NCBI RefSeq assembly: GCF_963678635.1
Contig: NC_087063.1
Coordinates: 83,561,574-83,625,573 of the forward strand
DNA length: 64,000 bases
Direction of reading: 5' to 3'
From: Symsagittifera roscoffensis
Lineage: Eukaryota; Xenacoelomorpha; Acoela; Convolutidae
The position numbers and the translations under genes were made by a program. This document shows, piece after piece, positions 19,043 through 30,141 of this stretch. Position 1 is the first letter of the stretch. Each line of letters opens with the position of its first letter. The notes under the pieces are model-generated. The model searched no databases and was not told the DNA's origin. It was given only the letters and a program-made list of their open reading frames with translations.

Positions 19043-22000
19043 TCAGCTACTAGCGATGCCTTTAAGAATTACACAAAACTTGACTATCTGTTGGAATGTC
19101 ATTCCGTATTGTGTTTCCAGAGTACTCCATAAGAAGTCCGGCGACCGCCTCTCCATTTCCTAAAACAAATTACGCTGTTTAAAAACTCTCGGCCTTGAAA
19201 AATCGAAATATTTTCGAAGTATCCACACCTGTAGGTAGAAAATCATTTCTTCGTCGAATTCCGAAAAATGTTTTGCAATATTTTGCAGGGAGCTATTCTC
19301 GAGCTTGTCGAGGAAAACAGCCTTAGTATCGACACTGATTCCATTCGGTGCACTGTTTGCGATGCTACTGACGGAAGCTTCTATGAAATCTTCTAGTACG
19401 TCCGTGTCTACTAAAAAAGCATTTTCCTTTGATCGGTTAAAAAAATTCATCTGATTGTTTTTATTTTAATCTTATTGTGTACCTATTTGGTTCTAATGAC
19501 AGGAATTTGCGTGAGTTTTTAAAGTATTCATTACTTGGAGATGTTATTTCTGCTCAAACGAGAACGAAAGTCATAGATTAATGCCAAACTTTAGTACAAT
19601 CCAGAATAGTGCTAGTGGTACAGAAAGTTCCAACCATTTTGTTGTACCTGATTGCTGTAAAGATGGGTGGTTTAGCAGGTAAGACACGAGACCGCCTGAC
19701 GAAGACTCAACGGTGGCCTCATTGAACCATTTGTAGTACTTCTTCGTCCCACACAAGATCCCAAGCCAACCTAAGTTTATCCCAACAACTCATGATAAGC
19801 TATTAATTTTCTTCAAGGTCAAAAATGATTGTTGAGGAGTGTATAGAAAGCTGCGAAAAGTAGAAACAGACAGAAAAAAAACAGTCTGTCATATTTGAAC
19901 TAATTTTGCATGCAACTTGAAGGTTCAAGCGACACAGAAATAATTTTTGTCTGGAAAACTAGCTTTCCAGTTAAGTCATTCGACCTTTATAGTTTATTCT
20001 GTCTGTTCCAATTGTTTGATCCTTAACATATGAGCGAACCTGATGGTGTGTATCCCTTTTCCATCATGAGGGGCACAATGTCCCTCTTCAAATTGTACGA
20101 ATACTCCGCTTCTGATCTGCACGCAGATGACTCTTTGTACTTTTCAGTCACACATACAAGCACGCAAAATGAATTCTCAACCGCCTGAAAGGAGAGCGTT
20201 TCTTCTATTATTTGATACAAAACGAGAAAGTGACCACTAAAAAATTTCGAAGAGTCGGGCTCGGAGAGTAGAGGGGTGGGAATATTTTGAAAGTAAGTCT
20301 GTCTAGTAATAAGCATTTTCTCTTTTAATTGAAAGTTGCATGATTAAAACTGATATTCTAATTGTTAATTAGCGGAAGGATATAGGGAGGCTTAATAGGT
20401 TAATTGACGAATACGAACAAAATTTGAACCGAAATCTAGGACTTTTGTTTCCTGCGATTTCGAGTTTTTTTTCTACGAAACTAGAAAATTCCTTGCAAAT
20501 TCGTTATTTTATTGAGTTCTTGTTTTTCCCCCGTTGTTTTATTGAGTTCTTTATGAGTTCTGAGACTGTATGTTTGTTGTATTTTCCAATAATGTTTTAA
20601 GAAGAATATAAAGAGACTCACTTCAGCCATGGAACTGAGAATCTCGGATCCCATGTTTTCCACGTCCATCCAAGTGCGAATTCCATTCGCTTTCAGAGTC
20701 GACTTCAGTTTCAACGCGAGAGGCTGAGAGGACCAATTGTAGGATATCAGCACCTTAGAAAAACACAGCTTTATTGAAGTTCTCAGATTAACTCAAGATT
20801 TTAGACTAGTTTTTTACAGGTTCCATATTCGAAACAAGTCGAGAAAAAAGTAGTTTTTTTTTCGGATTTATCTTGTATAATGAGTTTTGGCTCCGATATA
20901 TCCAGAAAACGCTTGTCCTTTAATCATGAGTACATAATATATGCAAATATTTAATATGCTTTCAAAACATTAGCAATTTTTGACATTGCGAATCGTCAGA
21001 AAACAATACTCACGTGTTTTGGTGTTTTGTATTTTTCTTCTGGTGGTTTGACAGCCGAATCATGCAGTCGTTTTTTCTCCTCAAGTTCGAAGTTGATGCG
21101 CTTGCAGAGTTCTGTGATCTCGTAGTCATTACTTTTTCTCTGGTAATCATCCAGTGAGTGTCGCACGAAATTAGACAAGTCACTCCTCGCTTTGACCTGA
21201 AACAGCTATGTCTGTTTAATAGGTTACTTAAAATGTTTCAAAAAATTATAGTTTGCTTAATTGTTGAAACTAATATCGAGTGTCACTGACTATCTAATCG
21301 CAAATCAAAATTATCTAAAAGCGAACATTTCAATTTCTGAAATTTTTTCAAATACGCTTTTATGCAGTAAAAACTGTGACAGGTGATCATTTATGATTCA
21401 TCATTCGACCCACTTAAGTTTTTGCTACTGCATGGAAAAAAAATAGAATCCAAAGTTTCTTCCGACTCTTTTATCTGCGTGGGCGGTGGCATGAAATTTT
21501 GCCAGTTTTGCATAAAAATGGACTTGACTGACTTTGAAACTGAGTTTGTGTAGCAGTTGTAGAATCTGAATCTTCTGGTCTCTGTGCAGTGTGTGTATGT
21601 CTAGAAGTGTGAGAAGAGCTTCGCTCACTTGCAAGTCTATCAAGATGTCTTTTGTGGTGTCATTCTCAGACACGTTGAGGAAGACTACAAGAAGTTCTTG
21701 TAGTTTGTAAGTGGCGTTTGAAATTACCACATTTGCACCCTTGCTCTGAAATGTAATATATATGAAGTTGGAATTATTAGATATAAAAGTACTAATGAAT
21801 TAATTATCCAATTTATTAGTCCTGAAACTTCCCAAACAGATGCAGATGTTTCTTTAACTCCAGCAAATATCGGGCTTTAGTTAGCTAGATGGCCGTCTGG
21901 AAAAAAATTATAAGTGTTATGTTTTTGCTGATGATGCATTGAGCATACCTTGATGGTTTCGTGTAGTGCCTGCACAAGGATGTTGAGGTCCGCGGAGGTG

Positions 22001-25000
22001 GTGGTGAAGTCGCTCTTCCTCTCGTGGTCTGTGAGGAGAAGCAGACAAGTGAGTGCCAGGATTCTCTGGTCGAACTGGAAGTCCTCCGACATGCTTTTAA
22101 TAATCTCTATGTGGGGCGCCATGTGCTTCCTGAAACACACAACGGTATAACATACACCAACTCGAATGAAAATTGACGGAAAAATTGGTGTTTTCTGAAT
22201 CTCGTCAGTTGCTTAGTATCATTAATTTTGGTAATCTATCCGGACCTGGAGCTGAGTGTTTTTCCTTGGAACTAAAATGCATCGTTTTGTCGAACGGAAA
22301 AAGCTTACGTTTTTGAGCTAGATCTAGAGAGGAAGCCACAGTTCGCAGTTTGAACTAATGAGTATTTCTTCATTTTAAGATTAATCTTACCTAATTCTGT
22401 TTATGACATCCTCTGTTTTGATCAATTCGTTTTTCAAGTTGTTTTGTTGTCCAATTCCAAGTGCAAGATTTTACGCTGAAAATAGTGGACCTGGTCCTAT
22501 GGTCCCGTTTTTTTGTTACCTGATGGGGAACTTCATGTCTGGATCTGAGCTGAGGGAGTTCCAGATGATGCTGAGACACCCCCCGAACATCTTCTGTCGG
22601 ATGTCCTCGCTGAGGAACTGCTCGTTGCAGTAGAGGGGTCCCAGCCAGGACAGAATGTACTCTATGATGTGTTCCTTCAGCAGTGCCTTGTAGTCCATCG
22701 TGAAAGTATCTGAAGATACACACACACACGACATAATACAAGAGAATACAGGAGGCATAGCTATTTCAATGGTAATTGACTCCACCATCGGCTGCAATAT
22801 CATGAACCAAAACGAACACATCGAAAATGAATTGCCAGTACAATAAAATCACTACTAGAGTGAATCGTGTTCCGACATCGTTGCCATTTTCATGGTTTTT
22901 TCAGAAAAGTAATTATCTCTTATTTAGATCGTGAGCAATTTTGAAGAGTTTTGATTTTCTGTTTCACACTTGTTTATTTTGCAACAATACATCGATTAGT
23001 TTCATACCCAAAGTAAACATCAAGGCGTCTCTTGATGCTTTTTGCGTAGACATGCTAGATTTAAATTCATCTTTTGTTGTTCATTTTATATGTCAATACC
23101 GAAATGATTGTGTTTTGTTTTCTGTGCATGGGCTTCTAATCATTATGGCGATTTGTCCACAAAGTAAAGATCCAACGTCTGTTCAGCTCTTACGGAGAAC
23201 TGCTGTTGTACCCCTGGTTAAGAGCTGCACGCATGTTTGGGCTGGGTAATATTTCCTCATCTTCAAGCAACCAGCATAGACTCTGGAGGGTTTTGAACCA
23301 CCGACCTCTATGAATAGAGGTGGAGACCTTAGCCACTTCACCTCCGCTATCTAATTGATATATGAGTGTGCATCCGAATAATACCTGATGTGAGTGACCA
23401 TAGTGCAGTGATAGATGGGAGTGCGAGTTTGTTTAGTTTGGAGTTGATCCTCGTCTTCTCAAACAACTCTTTTTTCAGCTCCTTGTTGAATTGTCCAATC
23501 ATTCTTACCTCCCCCATCACACTCTTCTCCACGTGTCCAAACACAGCCTGCAAAACAACATCACATCAAAAATGGAGGGGGAGGGGCTGCTAGGTCTACA
23601 TTACTTATAGACAATGGAGCGAAATGCACAATCTTTTAAGCCTTTGAAGTCTAGAGAACTAAAGAAAGTAGAAGGTGTTTTTGCCGCTCTGTTTTCAGAA
23701 AGTCCGCATAGAATGAAATAAATTAAATTGTTGAAAATAATTAGCTAAATCCTGCATATAATTTTTCGCTTTTTGTTTCGAAAAGCAAACCATGGCGTAG
23801 GACATTTTTTTCTGAGCCGATTGGTAGTAAATCGAATTCGAATATTATTATTTGTTCCAGTTTTCAAGAAAACTTTGATTTTTAGTTTTCCAGCGCGAAT
23901 TTGATTTTTCAATCGAATTGTGTTTTTTTTGGTAAAACATTACTAAACTAATTGTGGAGTTCTTAATAGCTCCACATCCCGCTCTTAAAAAAAGTAGAAA
24001 AAATGAGGATATTTTCTTGTTTTTTGTTCGAAATTTTCTGATGTGGTCGGAATATTCTGTGCTACAGTCACGGGACTCAGAAGTGTTGCGACTTCAGTTC
24101 TTAAGCGCGAACATGAACGAATTTTTTTTTTCATGTTTGTGCAGATTTCTCTATATCTGATAAAGATTCACGGTCAATCTTTTTTAGACACTAGCTGGAA
24201 TGATTTTAAGGCTTATTTTAAAATGATTTTAAGGCTTATTTTGGCCATTTAATTAGAGGGAGACAGAGAAGTGTTCTTAATGCCAAAACTTCCCTGTAAA
24301 CAGAACAAGCACTTTAAAATTTTGGACCTATAAGTATTCGTTGGAAAGCTAAGGTTCTCAGCTAGGCCATCTTATTAGTTTTTCCTTTCTTAAAAAGGAA
24401 TATAAGAAGTTACTCAGCTACGGAACAAAATTAACTCAGATTTTGTGCATTTAACCATATGAATTGCTGAAATTTCAGTCAACTTGTGTCTAAAAGCTTA
24501 ACAAAATCTTCAGTTCTTTCTTATGTGAAGAATACCTATATGAGGGCCCAGCTGAAATCTTAAGCTTTCCAACGAATACTTTAAGGTCCAAAATTTCAAA
24601 GTGCTTGTTCTGTTTGCAGGGAAGTTTTGGCATTAAGAACACATATCTGTCTCTCTCTAATTAAATGGCCAAACGAAGCCTCAAAATCAATTTTTATGGT
24701 TATTATTCAGCTATCGTCTAAAAAAGATTTTCATCTATTGTCAAATTTTCAACCGTAAATCTATATTAGATATAAAGAAAATTGCACAAACGTGAAAAAA
24801 TTTTCGGTCATTTTCTGGCTGAAAACTAAAGTCCCGTGACTGTACACACAGCAACCGGCTATCCTTGTTTGTTTGTGAATTTTCAACTTTTCGTTCAAAG
24901 ATGCTAAGTTCCAAATGATATGACTCTAAATTTTGCCAGTCTCGAGTGATGCTTTAGCCAAAATAAAAACAGAAAATTAATTTCTCATTGACTGAAATTA

Positions 25001-25195
25001 GTCTATACTATATCGTGGGCCCACCTGGAACACCTCGAATTCGCCCCCTCGGCAGAAGTCCTTTCTGAACTGACTGTCCCTGCATGCTGTCTCCAGGTCT
25101 CGCATGATGGGGATCCAATAGTCCTCCTCCTCAATCTTCGCCTTCACACTGTGCATTTTGTGTGCCCAGAACTGCTCCTCGAATTTGGGCTTCAT
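19043..25195 (-). CDS. Armadillo-like repeat plus TIR domain protein, at least 11 exons
   Basis: Exons in transcript order: 25195-25025, 23547-23385, 22709-22520, 22129-21949, 21745-21533, 21196-21014, 20753-20622, 20184-20040, 19770 to about 19643, 19450-19229 and 19159-19043. Phases agree at nearly every junction with GT-AG borders. The join between 19643 and 19450 does not keep phase with the obvious donor and is uncertain. The first five or six exons are leucine-rich helices like armadillo repeats (for example ILALTCLLLLTDH, EALLTLLDIHTL). A TIR domain follows: VLISYNWSSQPLALKLK, TWMDVENMGS, FCVLVCVTEKYKES, CRSEAEYSYNLKRDIVPLMM and WLGILCGTKKYYKW. The SEAEY Glu is in the position of the NAD-cleaving Glu of SARM1-type TIRs. 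No SAM domains are seen, so it is not SARM1 proper. About 100 residues follow the TIR. Frame stays open just upstream of the ATG at 25195, so a further 5' exon is possible. Confidence 0.8.
23196..23350 (-). mobile_element. tRNA-derived SINE, family 1, in an ARM-TIR intron
   Basis: On the minus strand an A-box-like GGTGAAGTGGCTAA and a B-box-like GGTTCAAAACCC are followed by a tail matching the copies at 48299 and 57181 (TACCCAGCCCA, then AACCAGGGGTACAACAGC). RNA polymerase III boxes plus a shared non-tRNA tail are diagnostic of a SINE. The inferred length is about 155-180 bp. Confidence 0.7.
24065..24842. mobile_element. 778-bp mariner-type foldback MITE in an ARM-TIR intron
   Basis: Flanked by TA on both sides (24063-24064 and 24843-24844). 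The termini are CAGTCACGGGACT on the left and its complement AGTCCCGTGACTG on the right. The inverted similarity continues for most of the element: GGCCATTTAATTAGAG at about 24243 pairs with its complement at about 24653, and the stretch around GCCAAAACTTCCCTG pairs with CAGGGAAGTTTTGGC. Each arm is therefore several hundred bases. A CAGT start, TA target and no coding capacity fit a Tc1/mariner-derived non-autonomous element. A transcript through this intron would form a long hairpin. Confidence 0.8.
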
Positions 25196-25659
25196 TTCAA
25201 ATTGCGGCTTTGCAAAAAAATTCGCAGAAACTGTTTTGTGAAAAAAAGAATTGGGTTTTTATAAAATAGTGTCTTGGAAGGATTCAGGATTCTTCTGGTA
25301 ATTTCAGATAATTAGAAATAACAGATAATTAGAAATATCATTGATTTAATTAGAAAGTTAAATCAATGATAAATTAGATAAAATGGCAAATGTTTTTTTT
25401 TGAAGTTGGTCCGGGAAGCGAATAGGAATAAGTGTCGCTCTTTTCCCCTTTTTTTGCAAAGATGCGAAATATGTAAATTTTAATTACAAAAGGTGGACTT
25501 TTATCAGATTTTGTTGAAAATAACTGAAAATTATCATGTAATGCAAAGCTTAATGGAAAACAGTCAGTATTGGAAAGCAGTTTAGACTGAGTAAAAGAGT
25601 TATTTTGACTGAAACGTATCGTGCCATATTGGATTTCATGTCGAACTAGTGCTAGCTTA

Positions 25660-25920
25660 TTTTATGACATTTGTAACCCGAAACTGCGAAATGGCAATCC
25701 GTAATCCAACCGGGTGTAATACTCTTCTGGTCCGACAACTGTAAATCTCCTGCAGTTTACACAGTCATTTAGTTCAAGTATCGCATTCAGTTTGCGTTCC
25801 TCCAATCCGTATTTTGTAATAGCGTATGCTACCCTTTTGCAACGAGCTTTTAACTTCCGTAAATGAATATTTTCATTTGGTAATTGCAACAAAATGCATC
25901 CAAAGACGCTTCAATTGGGA
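25660..25920 (-). pseudogene. Unidentified coding-like fragment
   Basis: A minus-strand frame of about 85 codons, better balanced in composition than its surroundings, ends in a TAA near 25662 after RLDYGLPFRSFGLQM. It includes LRKLKARCKRVAYAITKYGLE and two Cys in NDCVNCRRF. There is no clear start codon and no splice context. It may be the C-terminus of a decayed transposon gene or a lost exon. I do not recognise the family. Confidence 0.25.
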
Positions 25921-26080
25921 TGTGCCATCAGGCAAGTAGTTGCTAAATAAAGTAAATTTTAATAGAATGAATACTAATTGATTCGTCGGTTAAATTTTTG
26001 ATGTTTTGTTTTGAGCAAAGCCATTCCTTTTCCATATTTATTGACTCGTGCTTTGTTTAGTATAACGGTAGAATGTCAAA

Positions 26081-26296
26081 TTGACTGCTACCAAATATTA
26101 CTTGCGATATGGGAAATTAAAAAGGAAGGAAGAATTCTGGAAAAATGCTGAACCAAGCAAAAAGCAATATAATTGTTGTCACTCTAAGGAATTTCAATCT
26201 ACTATCGAGCAAGAACTAGAGTTTAATTCTGAATGTCTTTGTAAAAGCAAATGTCCATCGCCCTCATTGGAAAATGTCTTATGTATTTTTGGCTAA
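26081..26296 (+). other. Possible short coding remnant, Cys-rich at the end
   Basis: An open frame without an ATG (TTG first) encodes lysine-rich sequence ending CLCKSKCPSPS, and is followed by TAAGGTAAG, which looks like a splice donor just after the stop. There is no homologue I can name. It may be chance. Confidence 0.15.
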
Positions 26297-26414
26297 GGTA
26301 AGTTGTACACAGTCAGAAAATTAAAGTAGTTATCTTTTACCGAAATCTGTATGATATGATAAGAATTCTTAGCTAGAGCTTGCAATGATTTTCTGGTGGT
26401 CATTTTTTGCGAAT

Positions 26415-26515
26415 GACACTGGGACCCCTCCAACCATGACCCAAGTGGGGTTCCAAAACACGAACCTCAAGTTGAGAGACGCGTGCCTTACACGCTCCGC
26501 CATGGCCGCTCGAAG
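26415..26515 (-). mobile_element. tRNA-like (Leu/Ser-like) SINE head
   Basis: On the minus strand GAGCGGCCATGGCGGAGCG resembles an A-box region, and TTCGTGTTTTGGAACCCCAC a decayed T-arm with B box. The acceptor arm does not pair well, so it is a pseudo-tRNA or SINE, not a working tRNA gene. Confidence 0.4.
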
Positions 26516-26589
26516 TATTTTATCTATTATTTTGATTTAGTGGCTTATGTGACTTTTCTATAGGTCGCGATGATTTTTTTTTGTTTTAT

Positions 26590-27130
26590 CTTTTCGCGGT
26601 TTGACTTTTGATTTCTTTTTAAGTTCCGTTCATTTTCTTTGTTAAAACAAAGGAAAACTCCACTATCGAACAGCAAAGATCACAAAAAAGGTGATCGACT
26701 TCCAGTTTTGAAAGTGAAAGTTAATTTTGAGATTTCCCGGTGGAATAAACAATTTATCTATTAATCCAGTTTTCTCCAATTTGACTAATTTAATAAAAAT
26801 GTCAATCACAAATTGTTATGGAAATTCAAAGAGTTTCTCGGGCATCCATTTTTTTTTTGAAATTCAATATGTTTGTTTTTGTTTGCGTCCATGGACTCTT
26901 TTCCAACTGTTTGTTGGCTATGTTTTTCAAATTCATATCAATTTCTTTTGCCAAATGAAAGGCAAAGTACGATCTTCAATCACAAAAGTGAGGCATTTAG
27001 TTTCAAAAATGGACTTTAATTTTCGGAATTTCTTGCGGAATGAAAAAAATGAGCTCATCCAGTTTTCTCTAATTGGGTTAATTTATGCTAAAATTTATCA
27101 ATCATTAAAGTTTCTTGAAATTCCAAGAGC
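26590..27130 (+). repeat. Dispersed family B, two adjacent copies
   Basis: Family B runs from GACTTTTGATTTCTTTTTAA through ACTCCACTATCGAACAGC and GTGATCGACTTCTAGTTTCG to CTTTTCCAACTGTCTGTTGG, about 330-360 bp. Copies: about 18360-18840, 26590-26935 with a second, 5'-truncated one to 27130, 42455-42720, 45760-46060 (divergent), 47690-48010, 48515-48825, 54825-55169 (continuing at 55402) and 61250-61575. More decayed relatives lie near 58245 and 62090. No coding capacity is seen and the class is unknown. Copies lie in introns of both long plus-strand genes and between genes. Confidence 0.75.
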
Positions 27131-30100
27131 TTTATTTTGATGTATTTTTACTTTAAAAATTTGAAAAGGTTTTATAATAAAACAATCAATTTTTTAAAAT
27201 TATTTTTGAGTTGTTGAGTCTATTGGCTAATCACTGTCGTAAATTGTTGAGTTTTACTCGGCCGATCTTGTGAGCGCAGGTTTATTCAATCTGTCTACTT
27301 GGTTTCCATTCAAACTTGCAGGTTTTAAAACAAAATTTTTCTAAAAAAATCACTGAAATAGTTTTTTTGAGGGATATTTCGTAGGCGCTTTGAAATCATT
27401 GTCGCCCTGAGCTCAAATATAAATGATATTGAAACTGTATTTTTTGTAAAATTTTGGAGATTCGAAAATTGGCAATTTCATAGTTTCTTTGATGATTTTA
27501 GTTTTATCTTCCTCATTGATTCTTCTTCTGGGAGTGTGTCCTACTGCTGTTGTCAATCAACTCTTTTCCATTTAATTCTGCGTTCTTTACGATCGCGATT
27601 TGCGCAATTTGCTATAATCAAATCGGATTATAGACTTTTTCAGGCCAACAACTTAATTGAAAAATCACTGAATCTTAGTGGCATGTTCAATTTTCAATGC
27701 TGCTGGCATGTTCAATTTTTGAAAATTCAAGCTGAACTACGGGCTTAATACTAGTAACTTTTGATGTATGCTATATCTGAGGTGCTAACCATTTTGTGCT
27801 TAATAGATTTCCGATATCAATTTTGTGATGACCTTTTTCGGCTTCTTGTTTGTCGACTTAAGCACTGTCGGAATTTTCCCGAATAGTTAAGTGCGTGTTC
27901 GTATGCAAAAACCGTGTATAGGAACTTAACAAGATTTTAATTCAATTTTTTATACAATTTTTTTCAGATTTATTTAAAAATTTAGATTCGGCTTTTTGGG
28001 TATTCGGCTATAATTATTTCGGCTTAGTTTCCTTTTAATTACAACTTCTACATCTTGTCAGGCACAACTTTCGTATTGTTCGCTAAAAAAACATCAGCCT
28101 ATCGTTTGCCTGATTACTTTTTTTTCGGCCTAGTTGCCAAAAAATTATTTTTTCAAAGCAATTTCTACTATAATTAAAAGAATTTTGATTATTCCGAATA
28201 ATTTTTATACTCATCATCCCTGATTTTATACAATTTTCTTTTTTTGAAAAATCTTTTTTGTCATATTTCTCGCATAAAAGCTTTATTTGGTGCCAATAGC
28301 TCCCGCCTCCATTATATCGGCCAATCATTAAGTATTGCGTTGCTTGAAAAGAAAATTTTATATCTTTTTGCGAGAGGGGGTTGTCCACTTTTCGATGATT
28401 TTCAAACGATTTTTAGATGTAGTAGCAAGCGGTAGCAAATCTAGATAAACATCTTTCAGATTAACAATTTAATTTGAAAAAGCATTTGAATGTTCTGAAA
28501 GCTTGGATTGTATTAAGTCAATTTTCGTAGGTTTTGCACTTTGGTGTTGAGTTAACAACTATGCCTGGGACTGCAAAGGTCCTAGGTCTAAATCTGACCT
28601 GGTCTTTTTTTTAAATCAAACGGGAAACGTTTCGTTTAAAAAACTGTTGGATTGATATCTGTCTGCTCTTCTTTTGTCAAATTAGTTGCCACATCACGTT
28701 TTGTTGATTAATTTTGTTTTTGATTTATTCCTGTAATTTGAGAATTAAACAAATCTGATTTGTTTTGTTTTTGTTTTGTGTTCAGCTAGAAAGATTTTTT
28801 TGCCTCATTTTTTTCGGCTAACTTTTTAAAATTGTTTTATTGGTCTTCTTTTGCGAGAAAAAAAGAAAAATTAGATTTTCATCCTTCTGAGCGTTTCCGA
28901 GGGGGGTGGGTGCGTGCGTGCATATGTAAACGTTAAGAATTTCCAAACTCAAAAACTTTTTCATGCTGACAATTTTGTTTTCGGCTCAACAGGCGTGTAC
29001 CTCAGTACTGTCGGCTTAACTGCCGCTCAATAATTTTTAATTTTTTGAATGTTTCTTCAAGGCTGGTGTCAAGGGGGCTCATGGTAAAAAGCTGGCGTCT
29101 ACCGCAATAATTTTGGTTTTGTTGCCGTTTTAACGCTAACAATTGTAATTCTCGATATTTGTGTTTTCTTCAAACCGAACTTTTTCCGGGACAAATATAT
29201 GAAATTTTTGTAGATGTAATTTCACATTTTTTCAATTTTTTTTAATCGACACAATGGCTTTCTTCTTATGTTTTGTCCGGTTTTTTGCAATACCTTATTT
29301 GTGTGGTATCGCAAGTTGTTACAATTCTTGTGTCGCAAGAAGCTCTGTGCTAACAATTCTGTCCTTGTTTCAGAGTCTCATCTGCTTCTGTTAGATAAGC
29401 GTATGTTATTCTCTGAATCCTGAAAGTACAATGATCGGAGCCGTTGTATTAAACTTGCCAGTAGTTTGGGGCATTTGTGACTTCTAGTTTATATAAACTA
29501 GTTTGAATGCTTGAAGTTTTTCATGGATGGTATTTAGTGGTCTTAAGGAAATTGGTAAAATTAATTTGACCCTTTTTGGCAGTTTATAGGTCTGGTAGAT
29601 TGAATGAAATAATATTCAGGGAATCATCGGTTATTTGAGTATGTGACAAACTAGGTGAATAAGGCTAAGAATACTACAGGTCTTGGTTTTTCTGCCTTAG
29701 TTTCCGTAATATGGCAAATTGACAGACAAGAACCCTTTGCAAGATTAAGATCGATCGGTCGGTGGTAACATGTGAACATAGACCTAGAGATGTTGCTGTT
29801 CTGTCCTTTTAAGTTCTTATGTGATTCCATGTGATTTGTTTACTTATGTTGACAAATAACAAATGAACAAACATTTGATGCGAAAGTGAAATAGATATAT
29901 TAGTATCTAGCAGTTTTAATGCATCTCTTCAGAAATCAAGATCTTAAAATGGCGATCAAACTGGGAATCTATTACTTGTAAGCGAAGCGCAATTATGAGT
30001 GATTCAATCTTCTTATTTGATCATTGACTCTTTTTCGGATGTTTTCTATGTTCGAATTATACTATTGTTTGTTACATAAATTGTTGATGTGAGTTTTTCG

Positions 30101-30141
30101 CATAATTTAGTCTTTATTTAGACTGGATTTCAGGTAGAGTA

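Larger units (their letters stand above)
25196..30141. other. Intergenic repeat-rich DNA between the ARM-TIR and DHRS7-like genes
   Basis: The genes point away from each other, so promoters of both should lie here, but I see no clear core promoter. Content: an unidentified minus-strand coding-like stretch (25660-25920), a plus-strand coding-like stretch (26081-26296), a tRNA-like sequence (26415-26515, minus), two adjacent copies of dispersed family B (26590-27130), a tRNA-like fragment (28545-28610) and a family F copy with TTTTCGGCTCAACAGGCGT near 28978. The rest is AT-rich, without recognisable features. Confidence 0.5.

Noticed and set aside
19043-25195. Naming the minus-strand gene SARM1
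   Set aside because: No SAM domains are found between the armadillo-like part and the TIR, and the TIR is of the broad invertebrate type.
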